The notes beneath the pieces are model-generated. The model did no database searches. It was not told the origin of the DNA and saw only the letters and a list, made by a program, of their open reading frames with translations. From Emiliania huxleyi CCMP1516 (taxonomy: Eukaryota > Haptophyta > Isochrysidales > Noelaerhabdaceae): a stretch of 64,000 nt of DNA. The first letter of the stretch is position 1, and each line of letters opens with the position of its first letter. The translations under genes were made by a program, and so were the position numbers. Location of the stretch: assembly GCF_000372725.1 (NCBI RefSeq), contig NW_005197722.1, positions 212,632-276,631 of the forward strand, written 5' to 3'. Positions 54,855 through 64,000 of the stretch are shown here, piece by piece.

Positions 54855-56213
54855 ATGGTCTTCCAGCTGCCAACCATCGCGGGCGCGACGCCCCAGGACG
54901 CCGCGCGCGCCGCCGGCGAGCTAGCCAACGTGGACCCGAGCGATTTCCATACGAACCTCGAGACCGGTGACATCCTCATCCTGGAAAGGAACTCCGCCAA
55001 GAGCATCGCCTTCATCACCAGCTTCAGCGCTGGGGGGGAGGCCAAGATCGGCCTCAGCAGCCGGGCACCCCCCACCGCGGGGCAGACAAGCGCACGGCTT
55101 TGCAGGGTCGTCGAGAAAGGGACAGTGGGCCTCCTCCGGCAGCCCGTCGGCAAGTGGCGCAGCTCGCCCACGACGGGCGCACGCGCGAAGATCACCTCCT
55201 TCGGCACCGGCGAGGACGGCGTCACCACCGTCAAGCTCGCCGTCATCGTCACGGAGGGGGACAACGAGGCGGCAATCGAGATGCCGATATCCGAGTTCCT
55301 CTCCTCCTACCCCGCGGGCGCCGGCGCCGAAGGCGGCGCCGCTGACACCGGCGCAGGCGGCGCCGTGCCGACGTACGCCGCCCTCCGCGCACTGCTCGAC
55401 GCCACGCTCGGCTTCTCCGCCTCCGACGCCGCCGACGAGGCCGGGGAGGAGGAGCTAGACGCCTTCCGAAACGAGCTGTACAAGGCCAAGGAGCTGCGCG
55501 ACCACCCCTCGTCCACCGACCGCAAGGAGCGGCTCGTCGCGGCGGACGAGGCGGTCGCCGCTGCGCGGGCGCGCGCGGGAGCCGACGCCGCGCTCCGCCC
55601 CCTCGCCGAGCTCGCGCAGCAGCTGCGCACCCACAGTTCGGCACCCACCATCAAGATGGCTGGCACCTTGGGCATGAGGTTCCTCGACAACGTGGGAACC
55701 GCGGCCGCCGCCCCGGCATCGGCCCCCGCGGCGGCGCAGGCGCAAGACGGCCCGGCGCCCGAGCGCCAGCCAACCGACGTCGTCGAGCCCGCCTTCCTCC
55801 GCGGCGGCGCCGGTGCGCCCACCCCGAGACGAGCCTGTCCACCCAACCCGAGACGAGCCTGTCCACCCAACCCGAGACGAGCCCGAGGGCGATCCCCCGC
55901 CGAGGGCGGTCCCTCGCTCCCCCCCCCCCTCCCCCCTTGGCGGGGGGACACAAGGGAGCCCCCGGCCGAGCGGCGGACGTGGCCCTCGAGGGCGATCCCT
56001 CCGAGGGCCGAGGGGGAATCCCTCCGTCACCCGGGTGACAAATTGAGACACGGCGATCCGTGTGAGGGGGAACCCCTCGCCGAGGGGGATCCTTTGCCCC
56101 CCCCCCCCCCCCTCGGCCGGCGGGCACAGCGGCGCCACCGGCCGAGCGGCGAACATGGCCCTCGAGGGCGATCCCTCCGAGGGCCGAGGGCGATCCCTCC
56201 GTCACACGGCTGA
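54855..56213 (+). CDS. Unrecognised protein; C-terminal third is repeat-derived
   Basis: From ATG 54855 about 310 residues look like real protein: MVFQLPTIAGATPQDAARAA, TNLETGDILILERNSAKSIA, a Thr/Gly-rich beta-type segment (TTVKLAVIVTEGDNEAAIEM), then a helical Glu/Ala/Arg-rich region (ELDAFRNELYKAKELRDHPS). No family is recognised. After about 55800 the frame runs into CCACCCAACCCGAGACGAGC repeats and GAGGGCGATCCCTC units, so the true 3' end is unclear. The AQQLRTHSS...KMAGTLGMRFLDN stretch is the last convincing part. It could be a host gene or the N-terminal protein of a mobile element. Confidence 0.45.
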   Translation: MVFQLPTIAGATPQDAARAAGELANVDPSDFHTNLETGDILILERNSAKSIAFITSFSAGGEAKIGLSSRAPPTAGQTSARLCRVVEKGTVGLLRQPVGKWRSSPTTGARAKITSFGTGEDGVTTVKLAVIVTEGDNEAAIEMPISEFLSSYPAGAGAEGGAADTGAGGAVPTYAALRALLDATLGFSASDAADEAGEEELDAFRNELYKAKELRDHPSSTDRKERLVAADEAVAAARARAGADAALRPLAELAQQLRTHSSAPTIKMAGTLGMRFLDNVGTAAAAPASAPAAAQAQDGPAPERQPTDVVEPAFLRGGAGAPTPRRACPPNPRRACPPNPRRARGRSPAEGGPSLPPPLPPWRGDTREPPAERRTWPSRAIPPRAEGESLRHPGDKLRHGDPCEGEPLAEGDPLPPPPPLGRRAQRRHRPSGEHGPRGRSLRGPRAIPPSHG

Positions 56214-56260
56214 CGTACGATACGAAACCGAGGGCGATCCCTCGGCCGACCCCGAGGCCC
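55880..56260. repeat. Cluster of GAGGGCGATCCCTC near-palindromes
   Basis: GAGGGCGATCCCTC or a close variant occurs about seven times between 55888 and 56252, often next to GGCCGAGCGGCG. Each unit is an imperfect 14-bp palindrome. Confidence 0.8.
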
Positions 56261-56689
56261 CGCCGAGCAGCGCCCCGAGCGTCTCCCCCCCCCCCGCCCG
56301 CTCTCCTCGCGCTCCTCACCCGCGGAACGCCCGCCGGCTGAGAGGCACCGGAGCCCGCGCCGCGTACGAATCGCGGCGGCGTCCATACCCACAAATGTCA
56401 CACGGCTGACACGATCCGTGGTTGGGAAGCGGCCCGTCGACACGGGACCCACTCCCCCCCTTCCCCCTGCCTCCGGCAGGAGCCGCCCCCCTGCCTCCGG
56501 CGAGGCAAGAGCCGCCGCGACCGGCCGGGGCGACCCTCTCCATGGCCTCGATGGCGCCGCCTTAGAGGCACGCCTCTCCTCGCCCTCCGTCCGTTCCCAC
56601 GACTGTCACACGGCTGACACGATCCGAGGCGGGAAGCGGCCCGTCGACACGGGACCCACTCCCCCCCCTCCTACCCCGCCACGGGCAGG

Positions 56690-59600
56690 AGCCCGCGCGG
56701 CCGAGGCGAGCCAGGCTGCTCGCCTCGACATGGCTCGGGGCGGCGCCAACGTGGCCGCCGCCATCGCCATCGTTCCGTCTTTCGCGCCGTCTCACGATTC
56801 GCCCACCGACACGCCGCTCGCGCGTCGTCGTGCGTGGCGTCGAGCGGGCGCCCTCGCCGGCCGCCACGCTCCCCCCTAGCGCTGCCTCGCAGGCAGCGCC
56901 GAGCCTCGCGGGCACGTCTCCCTGCTCGGCGCTCTCGGCACTGCCTCCGCCGTCGCCCCGACTCGTACCGTCTGTTAGGCAGCGCCAGCCAACGCGCAGG
57001 CGCTGCCCTCGCGCCCTCGGCACGGCGGCTCGACGCCCCTCCGCCGGGCCTCGGGCACGCGAACGCAGCCTCGCGGCTGCGGCGGCGGCAGCCAAGCTGC
57101 TCGCCTCGACATGGTTGGGGCCGGCGCCAACGTGGCCGCCGCCATCGCCATCGTCCCGTCTTTCTCCTACCGTCTCACGATTCGCCCACCGACACGCTGC
57201 TCGCGCGTCGTCGTGTGTGGCGTCGAGCGGGCGCCCTCGCCGGCCGCCACGCTCCCCGCTAGCGCTGCCTCGCAGGCAGCGCCGAGCCTCGCGGGCACGT
57301 CTCCCCGCTCGGCGCTCTCAGCACGGCCTCCGCCGTCGCCTCGACTCGTACCGTCTGTTAGGCAGCGCCAGCCAACGCGCAGGCGCTGCCCTCGCGCCCT
57401 CGGCACGGCGGCTCCACGCCGCCCCTGCCGGGCCTCGGGCACGCGAACGCAGCCTCGCGGCTGCGGCGGCGGCAGCCAAGCTGCTCGCCTCGACATGACT
57501 CGGGCCAGCACCAGCGTGGCCGCCGCCATCGCCACCGTTCCGTTTTCCACCTACCGTCTCACCCACCGACACGCTGCTCACGCGTCGTCGTGTGTGGCGT
57601 CGAGCGGGCGCCCTCGCCGGCCGCCGCGCTCCCCCCTATCGCTGCCTCGCAGGCAGCGCCGAGCCTCGCGGGCACGTCTCCCCGCTCGGCGCTCTCAGCA
57701 CGGCCTCCGCCGTCGCCTCGACTCGTACCGTCTGTTAGGCAGCGCCAGCCAACGCGCAGGCGCTGCCCTCGCGCCCTCGGCACGGCGGCTCCACGCCGCC
57801 CCTGCCGGGCCTCGGGCACGCGAACGCAGCCTCGCGGCTGCGGCGGCGGCAGCCAAGCTGCTCGCCTCGACATGGCTGGGGCCAGCACCAGCGTGGCCGC
57901 CGCCATCGCCACTGTTCCGTCTTTCGCACGTCTCACGATTCGCCCGCCGACACGCCGCTCGCGCGTCGTCGTGTGTGGCGTCGAGCGGGCGCCCTCGCCG
58001 GCCGCCACGCTCCCCCCTAGCGCTGCCTCGCAGGCAGCGCCGAGCCTCGCGGGCACGTCTCCCCGCTCGGCGCTCTCGGCACGGCTTCCGCCGTCGCTTC
58101 GACTCGCACCGTCAGTTAGGCAGCGCCAGCCAACGCGCAGGCGCTGCCCTCGCGCCCTCGGCACGGCGGCTCGACGCCACCCCTGCCGGGCCTCGAGCAC
58201 GCGAACGCAGCCTCGCGGCTGCAGCGGCGGCAGCCAAGCTGCTCGCCTCGACATGGCTGGGGCCGGCGCCAACGTGGCCGCCGCCATCGCCATCTTTCCG
58301 CCTTTCGCACCGTCTCACGATTCGCCCACCGACACGCCGCTCGCGCGTCGTCGTGCGTGGCGTCGAGCGGGCGCCCTCGCCGGCCGCCGCGCTCCCCCCT
58401 ATCGCTGCCTCGCAGGCAGCGCCGAGACTCGCGGGCACGCAGCCACGCTCGGCGCTCTCGGCACGGCCTCCGCCGTCGCCTCGACTCGTACCGTCTGTTA
58501 GGCAGCGCCAGCCAACGCGCAGGCGCTGCCCTCGCGCCCTCGGCACGGCGGCTCGACGCCCCTCCGCCGGGCCTCGGGCACGCAAACGCAGCCTCGCGGC
58601 TGCGGCGGCGGCAGCCAGGCTGCTCGCCTCGACATGGCTGGGGCCGGCGTGGCCGCCGCCATCGCCATCGTCCCGTTTTCCACCTACCGTCTCACGATTC
58701 GCCCACCGACACGCTGCTCACGCGTCGTCGTGTGTGGCGTCGAGCGGGCGCCCTCGCCGGCCGCCACGCTCCCCCCTAGCGCTGCCTCGCAGGCAGCGCC
58801 GAGCCTCGCGGGCACGTCTCCCCGCTCGGCGCTCTCGGCACGGCCTCCGCCGTCGCCTCGACTCGTACCGTCTGTTAGGCAGCGCCAGCCAACGCGCAGG
58901 CGCTGCCCTCGCGCCCTCGGCACGGCGGCTCCACGCCGCCCCTGCCGGGCCTCGGGCACGCGAACGCAGCCTCGCGGCTGCGGCGGCGGCAGCCAAGCTG
59001 CTCGCCTCGACATGGCTCGGGCCGGCGCCAACGTGGCCGCCGCCATCGCCATCGTTCCGTCTTTCACCTGCCGTCTCACGATTCGCCCACCGACACGCCG
59101 CTCGCGCGTCGTCGTGTGTGGCGTCGAGCGGGCGCCCTCGCCGGCCGCCACGCTCCCCCCTAGCGCTGCCTCGCAGGCAGCGCCGAGCCTCGCGGGCACG
59201 TCTCCCCGCTCGGCGCTCTCGGCACGGCCTCCGCCGTCGCCTCGACTCGTACCGTCTGTTAGGCAGAGCCAGCCAACGCGCAGGCGCTGCCCTCGCGCCC
59301 TCGGCACGGCGGCTCCACGCCGCCCCTGCCGGGCCTCGGGCACGCGAACGCAGCCTCGCGGCTGCGGCGGCGGCAGCCAAGCTGCTCGCCTCGACATGGC
59401 TGGGGCCAGCACCAGCGTGGCCGCCGCCATCGCCACTGTTCCGTCTTTCGCACGTCTCACGATTCGCCCGCCGACACGCCGCTCGCGCGTCGTCGTGTGT
59501 GGCGTCGAGCGGGCGCCCTCGCCGGCCGCCACGCTCCCCCCTAGCGCTGCCTCGCAGGCAGCGCCGAGCCTCGCGGGCACGTCTCCCCGCTCGGCGCTCT

Positions 59601-61865
59601 CGGCACGGCCTCCGCCGTCGCCTCGACTCGTACCGTCTGTTAGGCAGAGCCAGCCAACGCGCAGGCGCTGCCCTCGCGCCCTCGGCACGGCGGCTCCACG
59701 CCGCCCCTGCCGGGCCTCGGGCACGCGAACGCAGCCTCGCGGCTGCGGCGGCGGCAGCCAAGCTGCTCGCCTCGACATGGCTGGGGCCAGCACCAGCGTG
59801 GCCGCCGCCATCGCCACTGTTCCGTCTTTCGCACGTCTCACGATTCGCCCGCCGACACGCCGCTCGCGCGTCGTCGTGTGTGGCGTCGAGCGGGCGCCCT
59901 CGCCGGCCGCCACGCTCCCCCCTAGCGCTGCCTCGCAGGCAGCGCCGAGCCTCGCGGGCACGTCTCCCCGCTCGGCGCTCTCGGCACGGCTTCCGCCGTC
60001 GCTTCGACTCGCACCGTCAGTTAGGCAGCGCCAGCCAACGCGCAGGCGCTGCCCTCGCGCCCTCGGCACGGCGGCTCGACGCCACCCCTGCCGGGCCTCG
60101 AGCACGCGAACGCAGCCTCGCGGCTGCAGCGGCGGCAGCCAAGCTGCTCGCCTCGACATGGCTGGGGCCGGCGCCAACGTGGCCGCCGCCATCGCCATCT
60201 TTCCGTCTTTCGCACCGTCTCACGATTCGCCCACCGACACGCCGCTCGCGCGTCGTCGTGCGTGGCGTCGAGCGGGCGCCCTCGCCGGCCGCCACGCTCC
60301 CCGCTAGCGCTGCCTCGCAGGCAGCGCCGAGACTCGCGGGCACGCAGCCACGCTCGGCGCTCTCGGCACGGCCTCCGCCGTCGCCTCGACTCGTACCGTC
60401 AATTAGGCAGCGCCAGCCAACGCGCAGGCGCTGCCCTCGCGCCCTCGGCACGGCGGCTCGACGCCCCTCCGCCGGGCCTCGGGCACGCAAACGCAGCCTC
60501 GCGGCTGCGGCGGCGGCAGCCAGGCTGCTCGCCTCGACATGGCTGGGGCCGGCGTGGCCGCCGCCATCGCCATCGTCCCGTTTTCCACCTACCGTCTCAC
60601 GATTCGCCCACCGACACGCCGCTCGCGCGTCGTCGTGTGTGGCGTCGAGCGGGCGCCCTCGCCGGCCGCCACGCTCCCCCCTAGCGCTGCCTCGCAGGCA
60701 GCGCCGAGCCTCGCGGGCACGTCTCCCCGCTCGGCGCTCTCGGCACGGCCTCCGCCGTCGCCTCGACTCGTACCGTCTGTTAGGCAGCGCCAGCCAACGC
60801 GCAGGCGCTGCCCTCGCGCCCTCGGCACGGCGGCTCGACGCCCCTCCGCCGGGCCTCGGGCACGCGAACGCAGCCTCGCGGCTGCGGCGGCGGCAGCCAA
60901 GCTGCTCGCCTCGACATGGCTGGGGCCGGCGTGGCCGCCGCCATCGCCATCGTCCCGTTTTCCACCTACCGTCTCACGATTCGCCCACCGACACGCCGCT
61001 CGCGCGTCGTCGTGTGTGGCGTCGAGCGGGCGCCCTCGCCGGCCGCCACGCTCCCCCCTAGCGCTGCCTCGCAGGCAGCGCCGAGCCTCGCGGGCACGTC
61101 TCCCCGCTCGGCGCTCTCGGCACGGCCTCCGCCGTCGCCTCGACTCGTACCGTCTGTTAGGCAGCGCCAGCCAACGCGCAGGCGCTGCCCTCGCGCCCTC
61201 GGCACGGCGGCTCCACGCCGCCCCTGCCGGGCCTCGGGCACGCGAACGCAGCCTCGCGGCTGCGGCGGCGGCAGCCAAGCTGCTCGCCTCGACATGGCTG
61301 GGGCCAGCGCCAACGTGGCCGCCGCCATCGCCACTGTTCCGTCTTTCGCACGTCTCACGATTCGCCCGCCGACACGCCGCTCGCGCGTCGTCGTGTGTGG
61401 CGTCGAGCGGGCGCCCTCGCCGGCCGCCACGCTCCCCCCTAGCGCTGCCTCGCAGGCAGCGCCGAGCCTCGCGGGCACGTCTCCCCGCTCGGCGCTCTCG
61501 GCACGGCCTCCGCCGTCGCCTCGACTCGTACCGTCTGTTAGGCAGCGCCAGCCAACGCGCAGGCGCTGCCCTCGCGCCCTCGGCACGGCGGCTCGACGCC
61601 CCTCCGCCGGGCCTCGGGCACGCGAACGCAGCCTCGTGGCCGCGGCGGCGGCAGCCAAGCTGCTCGCCTCGACATGGCTCGGGCCGGCGCCGTTCCGTCT
61701 TTCGCGCCGTCTCACGATTCGCCCACCGACACGCCGCTCGCGCGTCGTCGTGCGTGGCGTCGAGCGGGCGCCCTCGCCGGCCGCCACGCTCCCCCTAGCG
61801 CTGCCTCGCAGGCAGCGCCGAGCCTCGCGGGCATTTAGCCCCGCTCGGCGCTCTCGGCACGGCTT
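56690..61865. repeat. Satellite array, about 14 units of about 380 bp, with higher-order structure
   Basis: The marker GCGGGCGCCCTCGCCGGCCG recurs at about 56844, 57227, 57604, 57985, 58367, 58744, 59128, 59509, 59890, 60272, 60649, 61026, 61407 and 61764, at intervals of 377-384 bp (357 for the last). Each unit contains the small hairpin GCTGCCTCGCAGGCAGC. A unit variant with TGCGTGGCGTCG at the marker occurs only at 56844, 58367, 60272 and 61764, that is every four or five units. Frames on both strands are open for hundreds of codons but no protein family is recognisable, so I regard the array as non-coding. Confidence 0.93.
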
Positions 61866-61916
61866 CCTGCTGTAGCTCCTTGCTCGCCTGCGACGCCTGT
61901 GGAGTGCGCTCGTATC

Positions 61917-61956
61917 GGTAGAGGAGCGGCAGTGCGAGACCCGCCGCTCCTCTACC
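61917..61956. repeat. Hairpin at the edge of the satellite
   Basis: GGTAGAGGAGCGGC at 61917-61930 pairs with GCCGCTCCTCTACC at 61943-61956 around a 12-nt loop, about 50 bp past the last satellite unit. Confidence 0.85.
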
Positions 61957-62766
61957 TCACGACATGAAAGAAGCACGAACCTTCACCTTGTGAGACCGGG
62001 AGTGGAGAGCCCCTCCCGCCTTCCCGATCTACGGGCCGCCAGTGGCGATAACGGCCGCCGCTCGGTCTCGACGGACAACCCGAGTGAAGGCGAAACGCCA
62101 TATCGCCGCGACGCCGCCGACGGCACGAACCTATCCCCCACCGCGACCGGTAGTGTCGTATGGGGTGTACGAAGGGCCAGCCCGATTCGGGAGACCCGTC
62201 GAGGGATCTGGACAGCTCGAAGGCGGGGACGATGAGCTGCGGCTCGCGTTTGGGTAAGATGGCAACGGCGGAGGATGCGGCGGACAGGAGGTGCCTACGA
62301 CATTATGCCGCAGCTGCACCGCTTCTCCTGGACAGCCATCGAGTACTCGATGGTCCAATCCGAGGGCGCGGTCAGCACCGCGCCGGATCTCTTCTGAGAG
62401 CCGGCGCGGATCGCGGATGCGACTCAAGGCTCTGCCGGCGGGTCTGTGGCCTGGCGCCTGCCAGACTGCGGGTCCAAATACCCCGGCGCTCGCGCGCGCC
62501 ACCGCCCCCGGCGCGGGGTGGGATATCAGTTCGTGAGTTCTGTGTCCCCGTCCCTGTGCTCCACCTTCCAGTGCTGGCGATTTACTGGTAAATTAGTGGT
62601 ATTTTGATTCACTAATTTACCACTCTTTTGATTCGCTCCTCGGGAGTGCGGGTATGGTATGAGCAGAGAGTGGTATGGTAAACTACGAAACTCCGTGGAA
62701 TGATCAATTTTTCGGGATCTGAGCCGAGTCTGAGGCTGGTTTGCGGCCAAATTCAGCCAAAAGAAA
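61957..62766. other. No confident gene; AT-richer hairpin region at the right
   Basis: Between 62280 and 62400 one plus-strand segment looks weakly protein-like (MPQLHRFSWTAIEYSMVQSE) and then stops. At 62587-62621 GGTAAATTAGTG pairs with CACTAATTTACC. Confidence 0.45.
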
Positions 62767-62836
62767 TTGGCAAAATACCCGGTATTTTGCGGGTATACCT
62801 GGGGAAACCCGGGTATACCTGGAGAATACCGTTGGC
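62767..62836. repeat. Short CGGGTATACCTGG direct repeats
   Basis: CGGGTATACCTGGGGAA and CGGGTATACCTGGAGAA follow one another, and AAATACCCGG/CCGGTATTTT form a small palindrome at their left. Confidence 0.7.
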
Positions 62837-62869
62837 CTGCAGCATCGAATGAGCCGAAACGAGGCACGA

Positions 62870-63981
62870 GGGCGACGCACTTCGTACGCTACGAGGAGGT
62901 ACAATTAGGCAAGGCAGCTGCGCAGGTGATGGTCCTGTTTGCAGAGAGAGGAGTCAAGGAAGGCCAAGAAATCACATGGTCATATGGGGACTCATACAGG
63001 AGCCACCGCAAGGAGATGGGATACAAGGCGGGGACGAAGGCGGATCCGAACGCAATAACACCCCAGCAAGCTCGGACGGCATTTGCGAGATACTGCAAAA
63101 AGATAGACGTGACGAAGGAGGAGCTAGCGTGGAACTTTGGATGCATATCGGCAAGCCAAAGTAACGAGCAGGAGGCTGTCCTGGTGCGTGAGCTAATCCT
63201 GAGCAACAATAAGCGACTGTACCTCGGAGCACAGAGCGCAGCAGACAGGACGGCGGCGACGGCGGACATGGCAGAGACGAGTGTGAGACAAAGGGCGGCG
63301 GGGATGGAGGGCGGGAGCGACGGGGATGGAGACGGTGACGGTGGCGAGGGAGAGGAAGGGGGTCCATTAACACCAGACAGCGAGAGGGGCAGGGAGGAAA
63401 GGGGGAGAGAGGAAGCCAACGGCGATGCCACCAGCAGCAGGGGACACGATGAACAGGTAGACAACGGCCAAGGCGATGGCGAGGACGAGGAGACACGGGA
63501 CGATGGCAGGCGAGACGAGGAGGACGGAGGCGAGGGAAGAGGCAGCGCCACAGTCGACGGAGGCGACAACGATGGAGAAGGGGAGGGAACGACAACGCGC
63601 ACAGAGGATGAGGATATAAACTGGGAGGACGCAGCGGAGGGGATAGACGAGGGAATCGAGGGACCGGAGGGCTTTCGCGACAGCGACGATGACGACGAAG
63701 GAAGGGGAGAAGACGGAGGGGCGACACGCAGGAAGAGCGAAATCGCGAACGGCCCGAGCAGAGAGGGCGACGGCAGGGCACGAGGGAACAACGGAGGCGC
63801 TACCGATGACGCGAACCGAGGCACGGGCGACGGCGGGGACGGGGAGGGCGACAGCGACGTCGAGGTTGACGCAACGGTATCGAGAGCGCCACCCAAAAGG
63901 ATTCGGACAGCCATGGAGGTCAGAGCAGGCGCACATCGCTTCCAGGGAGGGGGGCGCCCTTCTACTCACACCACATGCTAG
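62870..63981 (+). CDS. C-terminal part of a SET-domain protein with a long acidic tail (partial)
   Basis: The first 45 residues read as the end of a SET methyltransferase domain: AQVMVLFAERGVKEGQEITW followed by SYGDSYRSH, matching the A-x-R-x-I/V-x-x-GEEIT-W-x-YG-x-x-Y motif with the catalytic Tyr. The NHS-C part of the domain is not visible upstream, so an earlier exon or the rest of the gene is missing. A basic segment (QQARTAFARYCKKIDVTKEE, LAWNFGCISASQSNEQ) follows. From about 63300 there is a 200-residue Asp/Glu/Gly-rich tail, then a basic end (PPKRIRTAMEVRAGAHRFQG) and a stop at 63979-63981. The tail may be a nuclear low-complexity region. There is no ATG at the left limit, which is only where the frame opens. 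Confidence 0.55.
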
Positions 63982-64000
63982 GGGGGGGGGGCGACCCCCC

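Noticed and set aside
57111-61061. A 1,316-codon plus-strand open frame (and a 504-codon minus-strand one) over the satellite
   Set aside because: The frames follow the roughly 380-bp repeat units and are open on both strands at once, with Ala/Arg/Pro/Ser composition set by the DNA repeat. No protein family or conserved domain is visible.
56690-61865. CRISPR-like array
   Set aside because: Units are about 380 bp, contiguous and nearly identical, with no short repeat/unique spacer alternation and no cas genes; the host is eukaryotic.

Overview
The window looks like nuclear DNA of a marine microalga, most likely a haptophyte of the Emiliania/Gephyrocapsa or Chrysochromulina/Prymnesium kind. 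The evidence is very GC-rich coding DNA, a giant modular type I polyketide synthase (PKS) without acyltransferase domains, spliced or intronless eukaryotic housekeeping genes (P4-ATPase flippase, mitochondrial proline dehydrogenase, Coa1-like protein), one apparent GC-AG intron, and abundant microsatellites, MITEs and satellite DNA. The genus is inferred; no rRNA or organelle marker is present.

Layout. 1-4.2 kb is low-complexity, GGC-repeat and GA-rich DNA with one weak ORF. 4.2-6.3 kb holds a MORN-repeat gene with a frame change and a small CCHC zinc-knuckle ORF. 6.5-24.4 kb (minus strand) is the centrepiece: a nearly 6,000-residue PKS open frame. Read N to C it runs [KS remnant]-ECH-ECH-ECH(degenerate)-HMG-CoA-synthase-like-ACP-ACP-KS-KR-ACP-KS-KR-ACP-KS-DH-KR-ACP-KS-KR(truncated). 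The ECH/HCS block is an acetate-type beta-branching cassette built in cis into the PKS chain. 24.4-25.4 kb is a junction carrying a 396-bp hAT-like MITE. 25.4-27.3 kb is a second minus-strand PKS fragment with a DH/ER deletion fusion. 27.3-32.2 kb is repeat territory: a 180-bp tandem repeat, a direct repeat, an array of short hairpins, a 127-bp hairpin and a second copy of the same MITE inverted.

32.2-36.5 kb is a seven-exon P4-ATPase gene with a garbled homopolymer patch inside. 36.8-41.7 kb holds weak ORFs, a TIR element and a Coa1-like mitochondrial gene. 42.4-43.1 kb is a LINE endonuclease fragment. 44.8-46.1 kb is an intact single-exon proline dehydrogenase. 46.5-48.8 kb holds two copies of a TIR element, the second ending exactly at a third, inverted PKS fragment (48.8-51.1 kb, plus strand). 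51.2-54.1 kb is a TA-flanked mariner/Stowaway-like element that carries a copy of the GGC region from the window start. 54.9-55.8 kb is an unrecognised ORF. 56.7-61.9 kb is a satellite of about 14 units of about 380 bp with higher-order structure. The window ends in the 3' part of a SET-domain gene with a long acidic tail.

Function. The PKS would act as an assembly line that installs a beta-carbon branch using its own HCS and crotonase domains on a tandem ACP, then adds two beta-hydroxy units and one alkene unit; extender loading must be supplied in trans. Both ends of the gene and both other fragments are broken or rearranged within near-identical modules. The locus is therefore either a decaying or rearranging PKS or partly misassembled, and long reads are needed to decide.
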